DNA of 64,000 nt from positions 13,177,731-13,241,730 of the forward strand of contig OX438758.1 in the NCBI GenBank assembly GCA_949316235.1. Reading direction: 5' to 3'. A program made the translations under genes and the position numbers. The notes under the pieces are model-generated. The model ran no database searches. It had not been told where the DNA came from and saw only the letters and a list, made by a program, of their open reading frames with translations. Shown in pieces: positions 55,820-64,000 of the stretch. Origin of the DNA: Oegoconia quadripuncta. Its lineage: Eukaryota > Arthropoda > Insecta > Lepidoptera > Autostichidae. Position 1 is the stretch's first letter, and every line of letters begins with the position of its first letter.

Positions 55820-56772
55820 AATAGGGCATATTAGGTAAGTGAAATAGAATGTATTGGCATAGGTAGTTTTTTTTTTAAACCATCTTGAGTAAAGAGATGT
55901 GTCATTTGGCATTCGCGCGTTTGTAGCCTATTCTACATAATTACATCATTAAATTAAATAAATGAAAGTTGGAGAAAATATGACTTCCAAATAAATTTCG
56001 CATGATAGTCGCATTTCGCATTATGCCTGTATAGATTTAAATATTATCTGCTAATCCTGTAACGCTTCTTACATTAATTAAAATATCATAAAATGTACTA
56101 TTTCCTAAACATATATTTCGCTGTGTGGAGACTATTTCTGTCTATGATATAACTATTTTGTACTACTTAACATTATAATGTAACGACTGTCAGTTTCCCG
56201 AAAATAAATAAATAAATAAATAAATTATCAATCTCCGGGCGCGCGTTCGCCGATGATGGTATTGAAAAAAAAAACAATCTACATATATGCGAATAACTTC
56301 TACTTCACTTACCTAATATGCCTTATTTTTTTTTTATTACGGTAAAAAAACTCATCCGGCATAAATACTTTTATAAGTATGCTCAACACATAAGAGATCG
56401 TCGACGCTACAGGCTGGCGACGTAGGTACTGTCGTTGGTTTTTTATTAAGTCTAATGTGACATTAAATTGGTTTAAATGCTTTGATTTCAAAAATTTGCA
56501 GCATTTACTATGTGGGTGATTAAAGTCCCCAATATGAATGAATAAAGTCGCCATTATTCACCTCGATGATTTAATTCCAAGGTGAACAAATGACACTAAT
56601 TATGTCGAATTGTTTCACCTGGGTGATATCATCTAGGTGAAATAATTCCGTGGTGATATGAGGACGCCAAAAATTCCACTTTGTTCACCCAGTTGAATAT
56701 AGTGTTATAAACCTCGATTGCGTCTTAATTGAAAAACCAGAAAGTGGATATACAACTGATTTCATATATTCT
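55820..56772. other. unassigned intron sequence
   Basis: (AAAT)n at 56203-56222. Several GGTGAA/TTCACC motifs at 56570-56690 have no clear meaning. Confidence 0.35.
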
Positions 56773-56890
56773 TTCTTTATTGCACATAAAAAAACATGTT
56801 GACAATCAGTCGGAAATATTGTACAAACGTGAGCTTATCTCTAATAGAGATCTCTTCCAGCCACCTCAGTGGTGGTTAGAGCATTGTGCG
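56773..56890 (-). mobile_element. LINE 3' tail of the hairpin group, closest to the full-length LINE
   Basis: On the minus strand: GGCTGGAAGAGATCTCT, hairpin stem ATCTCT/AGAGAT (56837-56851), then AATAAAGAAAGAATA as in the element ending at 20757. Confidence 0.75.
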
Positions 56891-57030
56891 GGACGGTGAA
56901 GAAAAAGTGCAGTTATGGAAGGACAAATATACTATACATATAGGTATATAATATAATTCAATGTGCTTTCTTTCTCTATTTCTCGAATGTATCATGATAT
57001 ATCCTATCTGCATCATCTCCTCTGTCACAT

Positions 57031-57051
57031 CACACACACACACACACACAC
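57031..57051 (+). repeat. (CA)n microsatellite
   Basis: Ten perfect CA units. Confidence 0.9.
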
Positions 57052-57493
57052 CTGATATGCATCCATTACAGATAAATAAGTATTCGTATAGTAAAGCAAT
57101 TAAGTGACATGTTAAGTTTCTCTCTATGGGTAATCACCAGATCTAGATGAAATTTAAATAGGATCATTGTTTCTCTTTAAAAATAATCACCTTTTTCAGA
57201 ATCTTCTACTTATTTTACAGGAGCATTGGGAAATCTAGCGCAGAATTTTCTTTTATTTTATGGTTAAAAAGTAATCCTCCGTCTTTTAAGAAATATTCTT
57301 TTGCAAGAACCTAAGTCGTTATTGCTCCATGATGACGCAGATGGAAGACAAATTAAATATGAAGCATAATACTCGCAGATAAACATGATCTGATCGACGC
57401 TTTGACTAAATAATAAGTAGGTAGGGACCGGCCTTCGAGCAGTCGTTTTGAAGCTTACAAATTGAGTGAGATCACTCACTTCGTTTCAGTTAT

Positions 57494-57834
57494 ATTTTTT
57501 TATTTTTTTTTATGCACAACGGGTTGGTACTTGACCTCAAGCACACCTGATGTTAAGTGAAAATGAGGTCGAAGGTGGAAGCGTACTGACCCGGAAACTC
57601 CAACACATTTGCCGGGACTGGCTATCTTATCTCTGACAACCGGAATACCACAATGCTATTAACATTGCTGCTTGGCGGCAGATTTAGATAAGATGGTGGT
57701 AACTAGCCAGGCGGACATTTAAAATGCCCTACCACCAACCAAACCGTGTACTTAAACATGTACCCCGTTGGGGATCGAACCCGCGACCTCCGAATTGTAA
57801 ACCCAATGTTGTTTACATTGAGCCACGGAGGCGG
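57494..57834 (-). mobile_element. SINE-1, full length
   Basis: Poly(T), TATGCACAACGGGTTGGTAC, full body, B box GGTTCGATCCCC on the minus strand, and the head at GAGCCACGGAGGCGG. Confidence 0.87.
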
Positions 57835-58338
57835 TTGTTATTTGACACAGCTATAGTAGCGACAGGTTATGTTGAAAAATAATATTTTTTTTCCTTTCGG
57901 ATATAATAGCGTCTTATGCTTTTTAAAGTGTTCAAACAACACAAGAAACAAATAAAGCTTCAGGTATCATGAATTCGTTAGTAAACGTTTTGATATAGGT
58001 AATTCTAATCAATTGATAAAAAGAAATTAATAAAATATTCGCGGACCTAACTGGCCATTTTGTTCCGATGCGTGAGTGAACCGATAACATGAGTACGGTT
58101 CTCTACCCTGTCACACCTGATTGTGTGTGCACATGATTAGAAAGGCTGTGTATGTGTATACGTGTACATGTACCTTAACTTGAGTTTCATCAGCGTTTTG
58201 TTTGCGCTAGACCCCTCCATACTTAGTACTAATCGAAAACCGACGCATCTACAAAAATCTGATATAACTCGTATAGTTTATATGGATCATATAGATAGTG
58301 TTCGCCATAGTAATAATATATATTCTTTCTTTATCCAG

Positions 58339-58493
58339 ATCTTCGAAGCCCGCGACTTGCCAATCAAAGATGTCACCGGTAGCAGCGATCCTTACATCAA
58401 GGTGTTCCTCCTCCCTGATCGAAAGAAGAAGTTCCAGACTAAGGTCCACCGCAAGAATCTCAATCCTGTTTTCAACGAAACCTTCTTGTTCAG
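58339..58493 (+). CDS. synaptotagmin-family gene, internal exon C (C2A calcium-binding loop 1 and polybasic strand)
   Basis: This 155-bp exon runs from a ttctttatccag acceptor to a gtttgt donor and ends in phase 2 (51 codons plus AG). The peptide has the C2A hallmarks in order: ARDLPIKD, then [13 protein letters not shown], the polybasic KKKFQTKV strand, and [15 protein letters not shown]. The aspartates at exon residues 11 and 17 match the two loop-1 calcium ligands of synaptotagmin C2A. The loop-3 ligands would be on the next exon, which lies beyond the window, so calcium binding cannot be judged fully. Reading frame upstream of the acceptor stays open by chance, so the ATG at 58162 is not a credible start. 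RKKKFQTKV and NPVFNETF favour a Syt3/6/10-like or Syt7-like type over Syt1. The family call is firm and the subtype is not. Confidence 0.93.
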
Positions 58494-58719
58494 GTTTGTC
58501 TCATTTTACATTAACTTGTTATTTAACAAATGGTCTAACTCCTACTAAGGTAACTGTTAAATCTGTAGTTTATGACGTTCCTTTGTAATAATAGTTACTT
58601 GTATAATATTCGGGCTGAGCACGCTTTCACTTTCGACCTCATCCAAATGCACTATTCCACCTCGACGACCTACTTAATTGCGGACATCCGAGATCCCTTC
58701 ACACCAATATTTAAAAAGC

Positions 58720-58990
58720 TTTTAAAAGACCAATGCCTAACATTATATCAACCGAAAGACGTGCACTGCTGGACAATGGCCTCCTCCAAGGATCTCCACA
58801 ACGATCGTTGTGCGCTGCCCGCATCCAGCGGTTTCCTGCGATCTTTACCAAATCGTCGGTCCACCTCGTGGGGGCCTGCCCACGCTGCGTCTTCCGGTGC
58901 GTGGTCGCCACTCGAGAACCTTTCTGCCCTAACGGTCGTCGGTCCTATGAGTAATCTATCCCGCCCACTGCCACTTAAGTTTGGCAATTC
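58720..58990 (-). pseudogene. RTE-like LINE C-terminal remnant
   Basis: On the minus strand: APTRWTDDLVKIAGNRWMRA, then in another frame RSLEEAIVQQCTSFG, the usual end of RTE-type ORFs. It is frameshifted. It lies 230 bp past synaptotagmin exon C. Confidence 0.72.
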
Positions 58991-59149
58991 TTCGGCATGT
59001 TTATGTAATTTATATTTTTTTCATTAAGTATATAATTTGTATTATATATTTTCTTGTCATTAGGTCTCCAAAAAATAAAGAAAATAAAGAAATGCCTAAA
59101 AACAACAAATTTATAAAACACAATTAAAAATACCTATATCTTATAGAAA

Positions 59150-59510
59150 AAATACGCCGTCCAACTCGCTTCCGTGAGGCATAGTACCTAGTACGTAGCG
59201 CTATTGCCCCGCTGAATGCATAAGCTCAGCTGCTGAGCAAAGTAGGCACCAGCTGTCACATCTCCAGAGGCGTGGACCAGTCTAACGGATAAATCCTTTA
59301 CAAATTGTTTCGTGTCAGAAGACCACGGGCCCAATGTCTCCACGCATATTTACGGCGCGTGTTACTTTGAGCTTGGCGGTGCCAAAGTATCCGCACAAGT
59401 TGCGTCTCATATCTAGGTGTGCCCCAATCACCAGGGTACCAAGGTGGCTCCATCAGGTATTTTCCCGTCGTCCCTGAATAAGCCACATGGTTCCAGAGAC
59501 GCCGGGACCG
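59150..59510 (-). pseudogene. LINE ORF remnant (unassigned lineage)
   Basis: On the minus strand: AWRHWARGLLTRNNL, then GAYFAQQLSLCIQRGNSAT. The second block recurs at 15.04-15.17 kb, and the first at 28.83-28.89 kb. These look like one LINE C terminus, but I cannot name the clade. Confidence 0.55.
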
Positions 59511-59519
59511 CTGCAGTGG

Positions 59520-60384
59520 CGAGAGCGCGATTTGTATTTATTGTTATAAATATTATGCCATTGAAAATTATATATATGTGGCACTACTCCTAAACCAGGC
59601 TTCCAACTGATTGTTCAGGAGTAGGCCGCAATAAATAATAAAAATCAGGAACACTTGAATATTGTATTGTAATAAAAAGGCACTGTTATAAAACAATGCC
59701 TTTACAAATGATAATGAATTTTATGATACTGGAAGCTCCAGCGCACTCAGCGGAAATATAATACAATAGGGTTATAATATAATAAATTTGACAGAAACGT
59801 CCGAGCTTTAAAAGTCTTTTTTAGAACTATTGAAAATATAATGACGTTGTTTTGTTCGGCCGTATGAGTTCGAAATAGGAATTTGAATTTAAATATAGAG
59901 AAACGAAAAGGAAAAAGAACAAAAAGATTACTAACTAAAATCACCAACGAGACGCAATACCGTCACGTTACATATATATATATATATATATAGTTAAAAT
60001 TGTAAATTTAAGTATTTGTAAAATTATTGTATCATCTCCATTGTATTGTGGTGGTGGTGGTCTTAGGTGTTGGTAATATTAGTAACATATGTGTACTCCT
60101 CAGGGCGTAGCAATAGAGATACACTGGGGCTTCATTGTTATATGCTAATTATTATTATCTCTTTGACATACCTATTTATCTATTTTTATTATCGACATAT
60201 AAATCCATTAGAATATATTAAATTACATGAAATTTTATTCAGTTATAAAATCTTATCATTTAGGAACTCATTTAAATTATAATAGGATTTTTGTGGCTTT
60301 GTAAATTTTACGTCATTTTTTCTTTGTAGAAAGGGTAAGCTCCCATGTAACTTCTTGTATGAATCATTCATATAATTTATGACG
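59520..60384. other. unassigned intron sequence
   Basis: Apart from the TA microsatellite, nothing recognisable. Confidence 0.4.
59972..59992 (+). repeat. (TA)n microsatellite
   Basis: About ten AT units. Confidence 0.9.
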
Positions 60385-60645
60385 AATATATCATCATCGC
60401 TGAAAGACGTTCACAGCTAGACAAAGGCCTCCTCCAACGCAATGACCAATGTAATTAGGTCCATTTGCAATAAAGTATTTGTATGCATTAAATTACGAAA
60501 ACTGTAACTGGTAAGTACTGGTAGGAAATGAATGTGACAAAGTATATTTTTTTGTACGTTTCGAACAAGTTGCGTTAGATATCCACGTTGGCGAGTGTAG
60601 CTTATTATGTCCAGCAGTGGACTTACGTTGAAGATGATGATCACT
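60385..60645. repeat. scraps of RTE-like LINE tails
   Basis: AGACGTTCACAGCTAGACAA with GGCCTCCTCCAACG, and later TATGTCCAGCAGTGGACTTA plus GATGATGATCAC, are pieces of RTE tails in both orientations. Confidence 0.45.
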
Positions 60646-61554
60646 TTATTATCGTTGTCACCACTGGTACTTGAATTCTCACATTTTACGAGTTTATACT
60701 ATCTAGTTAGAGTCTAGAATTCAAATATGTACCTATCGAGAGCATTGGCCTACCTGGACTCATGAAACTGATTCATGTGTGTGTCCGGAAAATTTTACGG
60801 AGTCATAAATTTGAAGCGAGCTTCGATTATAATATAATGTTTCTAGAGAGCAGTCATAAAGTGAAATTGAATAAGATAAAACGAGATTGTTTTGGGGAGG
60901 TTGTATCGAAAATATGGCTTTTGTGTGTGTCTCCATGTGATTTCCAGACAACTTATGACAGTATTTTACGGTTGGCTGCCGTGTTTTCTCGTTCGTTTAG
61001 TTTACAATAGACAATAAATAAAACAAAATCCATATTTAAGTAGATACGTATAGATAGGTGTACTCGTAGATGGATACGAAACGGTCTACGAAACAGTGGT
61101 TGTAGAATCATTATCACATCTAATGATGGTGATGGATATTAATGATGGTTACTGACGTCAATATAACTGACGCAAAAAAAAACTTGATTTAATTTCAATT
61201 ATCCGTAATTACCATGCGCTCAATCATCACTGAAAACTGGCTAATCTATGCAAAACAACTCCAATTGCTCGAAAGCAACTTATTGAGAACTTTAGGGGTT
61301 TTGACCAATTTGCAAAAGACGTTGACCTCGGCACAAAGCTGTCATTTGATATTTCTGTTAAATTACATATAAGATTTTGTTTGATCTATTTTTTAATATG
61401 TTTATTGAACTGATTTATGCTTAGTCTGGAATTTTTAAATTAATAACTAAAAAATTTATCAAAGGTCTCGAAGGTCAAAGAATCGTAGGGCAGTCGCGTT
61501 AGCTAATCATTTACTCCCAACTAAAAACGAAGGGTGTTATGTGTTTGATGGCAT
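60646..61554. other. unassigned intron sequence
   Basis: No supported feature. Confidence 0.4.
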
Positions 61555-61582
61555 TGTGTGTGGGTGTGTGTGTATGTGTGTG
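61555..61582 (+). repeat. (GT)n microsatellite, imperfect
   Basis: GT units broken by GG and AT. Confidence 0.85.
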
Positions 61583-61730
61583 ACCAGACTTGGTAGGTAA
61601 TGCATGGTCCGATTTAAGTGCGGTTTTCTTGGACTGGACGAGGGGACAGATTCGTTAGTTTTCGTTATTAGTTAGGTTTGATGATATTTCTAAATATTTT
61701 TTATACTATTTTTTTTATTATTATCCATAG

Positions 61731-61920
61731 ATTTTTTTTTTTTATATGAGAGGGCGGCAAACGAGCATGCGGGTCACCTGATGGAAAGCAATCACCGCCG
61801 CCCATGGGCACCCGCAACACCAACAGATGCGTTGCCGGCCTTTGAGGAAGGTGTCCACCCCAGAATAAGTAGGGCAGCCTGAGCGATCCAGCACTAATAG
61901 TGCTGGTACCCTCCTGTAGA
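61731..61920 (-). mobile_element. LINE 3' tail, same lineage as 2745-3140
   Basis: A poly(T) start and the GGCGGCAAACGAGCATGCGG block are followed by GGTGTCCACCCCAGAATAAG and AGCACTAATAGTGCTGGTAC, matching 2940-3020 in reverse. Confidence 0.75.
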
Positions 61921-62009
61921 ACATTATTTAAACAATTAATTATAACAATTTATTATTAATGATTACAAAATGTATGTAACGTAACTTAAATATATAGTTA
62001 TATAAAATT

Positions 62010-62200
62010 GACGAACCGATTGGTGTAGTGGATGGTGGTGGAAACCAACGGTTGCGGGTTCGAATCCCGCGAGGGGTAAATGTTCATGTGATGAATACGA
62101 ACATTTATACCCGAGTCATGGATGTTTATATATTTATGTTTGTTTATCCGTTATCTAGTATCCACAGTGTAAATTTTGCTTAGTATAAACTTTGCTTACT
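62010..62200 (+). mobile_element. SINE-2b subfamily copy, 3' end cut short
   Basis: ACCGATTGGTGTAGTGGATG head and GGTTCGAATCCCGCGAGG B-box region. It stops just before a SINE-2 copy in the same direction. Confidence 0.76.
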
Positions 62201-62206
62201 TTAAAC

Positions 62207-62464
62207 GACCTGTTTGTTGTAGTGGTTAGAAACTCTGCTGTTATACCAAAAGGTCGCCGGTTCGAATCCCGCTAGGAGCATATGTTTGTTTGATGAATAC
62301 GGACATGTGTACCCGAGTTATGGATGTTTTTCATTTATATATGTATTTATTTTCAAAAAAAAATGTATTTGTGTAGTGTATCAACCATCTGGTATCCACA
62401 ACACAAGCCTAGTTGCTTAGTGTGGAACTAGATGGTGCTGTCTGTGTATGTCCAAGGGTATTAT
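62207..62464 (+). mobile_element. SINE-2, full length
   Basis: GACCTGTTTGTTGTAGTGG head and GGTTCGAATCCCGCTAGG B-box region, through to GATGGTGCTGTCTGTGTATG. Confidence 0.84.
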
Positions 62465-62524
62465 TAGTTTGGGACTAGATGATTGGTGTAGGAGTTCGAA
62501 ATATCTATTATTGTTTAAGAATCT

Positions 62525-62645
62525 TAGCCATGTTTGATGGAAATCGGTCAAGTCCTTTGTAAGATGTTAGCTTTGAACACCTGTTTGGTTTATCTGGATG
62601 ATTTAATAGTATATTTTCACGGGGGTTTTCTAAATTTTCAATATA
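62525..62645. repeat. interspersed repeat, relative of 46100-46360
   Basis: AGCCATGTTTGATGGAAATC, GTTTATCTGGATGATTTAAT and GGGGGTTTTCTAAATTTTCA. Confidence 0.55.
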
Positions 62646-63654
62646 TACTTATCGATTAGCGATGTTAAGTTGGCGGGATTTTATAATTTGAATGAATACT
62701 TTAATAATTTTTGACTCTTTGTTTGACTTCGTAAATTTTGACATTTTGATTTAATTTCTGTAACCTTGACATTCAACTGATCTAGTGACATAATGTAATA
62801 ATATTTTATTGTTAATTATTCTATCTTATAATTTCAATGAATACTTTGATAGTTAATTTTGACACTTTAATTAAAATTTTGTAACCTTGATATTTAACTT
62901 ATCTAGTGACATGTTTGTAATACTTTTAAATTGTTAATCATTATATTTTATACAATGAAATAAGTTGCACACCCTAAATGGGTAAACTGTATAAGTACCT
63001 ACCAATTAATGTAACAACATCTTTGTAACACAGTTGTATGCAATAAATAAATTCTAATTCTAGCTCATATCTCGGATCGGTGACCAATGTGGTATTTTCA
63101 TTTAAAGGTTTTTTCGTGCTTCGGAGGGCAAATTAAGCAGTGGTTTCGGTTGGTGAAACCAAGTCTGTTGTTTTGTTGTGCAATGCATGCTTAGAGACAA
63201 ATAAACTACTTATCTATCTATGTGAAATAAGCAATGAGAAGGTTATGAACTATAAACTTTAAGTGACTTTAAGCAACCTAATTAGGAAACTCAAATAGCT
63301 TCTGGAGTTTCTGTTAGAAATGTAAACTTAGGCTGGATAGAAGCCTTCGAGGGCAAGCTTGTGGTCGTGCCTAAATAAGACCATATGTATATCCAGGGCC
63401 GGATTGAGCCATGTAGAGATCCTTCGATGAAAGTCTCTTTTTTCAATTTTCCAAAAATACTCGTACATGAGTACTTATAGTTCAATTTTTCATTTTCGAA
63501 TTTAATTTTTTTCCGGAAACGAAATGCTTTATTTTTAATTTCCCATGTTCTGTTTCACAGAAAAACACTGTCCATTTGAAATTCAGTATTTAATTTGCCC
63601 TTTTTTGATAACTTATTATTTTATATAATTTTTTAAATCATTGATGCACAACCT
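62646..63654. other. unassigned AT-rich sequence
   Basis: GCAATAAATAAATTC at about 63041 resembles a retroelement end, with no other support. The next synaptotagmin exon was not found here. Confidence 0.4.
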
Positions 63655-63815
63655 ACTTGCTTTTATCCCGTTCTACTTTTGTCTCTACCCAAAGGTTGTC
63701 TGGTAGAAATCGCTTAGTAGCGATAGGACCGCCTGATTGTACATTTTTTTTTTTGAAATATTTATTTATTGTATTGTAGAATTTTTGTGCAATAAAGTGT
63801 ACTTGATTGATTGAA
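63655..63815 (+). mobile_element. LINE 3' tail of the hairpin group
   Basis: CCCAAAGGTTGTCTGGTAG leads into hairpin ATCGCT/AGCGAT (63709-63724). GACCGCCTGATTGTAC, AATAAAGTGTACTTGATTGA and the 3' end follow. Confidence 0.72.
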
Positions 63816-63921
63816 GCAACGTAAACGACATATCAAATAACCGTTAACTTATTTTTCCGAAATTCCATAAGATCGTTTTCCAAATTTTTATTTACCATAA
63901 TTGTTGTCTGACATAATTTAG

Positions 63922-64000
63922 AGGCCGTCCAGCCTCCGCAGCCCCAGTTCCGCTAGTCTCCCTGCTCGTCGCCGCTTCCCCGCTTACCCTCCGCGTCTCC
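63922..64000 (+). other. GC-rich window edge, possible coding start or repeat
   Basis: After TTGTCTGACATAATTTAG the sequence turns GC-rich and one frame reads RPSSLRSPSSASLPARRR. It does not continue the C2A domain from exon C. The window stops before this can be judged. Confidence 0.25.

Noticed and set aside
58162..58548. A 128-aa protein starting at the ATG at 58162
   Set aside because: Only residues from the acceptor at 58339 onward match C2A. The upstream part is intron read-through, and the end runs past the donor at 58493.
63922..64000. Next synaptotagmin exon completing C2A
   Set aside because: The phase-compatible frame has no VPYEEL-like or VYDFDRFS-like sequence expected after FNETFLF.

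Overview
This looks like nuclear DNA from a moth or butterfly (Lepidoptera). It is AT-rich, intronic and packed with interspersed repeats of lepidopteran type, and there are no operons or bacterial signals. The order is inferred from the look of the repeats; no search was run.

Host gene: one host gene can be supported, a synaptotagmin-family gene on the + strand. Three internal exons (10233-10376, 43763-43885, 58339-58493) join in frame (phase 0, phase 0, then a phase-2 donor). They encode a juxta-C2A linker, the start of the C2A domain, and the C2A segment with the SDPY calcium-binding loop. The introns are about 33.4 kb and 14.5 kb. Upstream exons, the rest of C2A and all of C2B lie outside the window.

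Intron contents: almost everything else recognisable is mobile DNA. (1) Two nearly identical 2.1-kb IS630/Tc1/mariner-type elements (5202-7321 and 41215-43332) have 268-bp inverted repeats and an intact 353-aa DDD transposase. (2) A non-LTR retrotransposon with intact ORF1 and ORF2 lies at about 16.0-20.76 kb, and a second, 5'-truncated lineage with a long RT ORF at 29.7-31.7 kb. Many truncated tails of both occur, as well as RTE-like scraps. (3) At least three tRNA-headed SINE families (called SINE-1, SINE-2/2b and SINE-3 here) supply about 30 copies or fragments. (4) Several MITE families are present, including a 263-bp near-perfect palindrome nested inside a SINE. (5) Simple repeats include (ACGGGG)n and (CA)n tracts.

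What stands out: the DDD transposon's inverted repeats carry a tRNA-like motif with a perfect pol III B box, and a diverged non-autonomous element at 22.9-23.8 kb shares it. The 3' tails of one LINE group share a small hairpin with compensatory base changes. The two direct transposon copies bracket the first synaptotagmin exon.

Limits: repeat edges are estimated by eye from copies within this window. Family and clade names are provisional. Stretches listed as unassigned hold nothing I could recognise.
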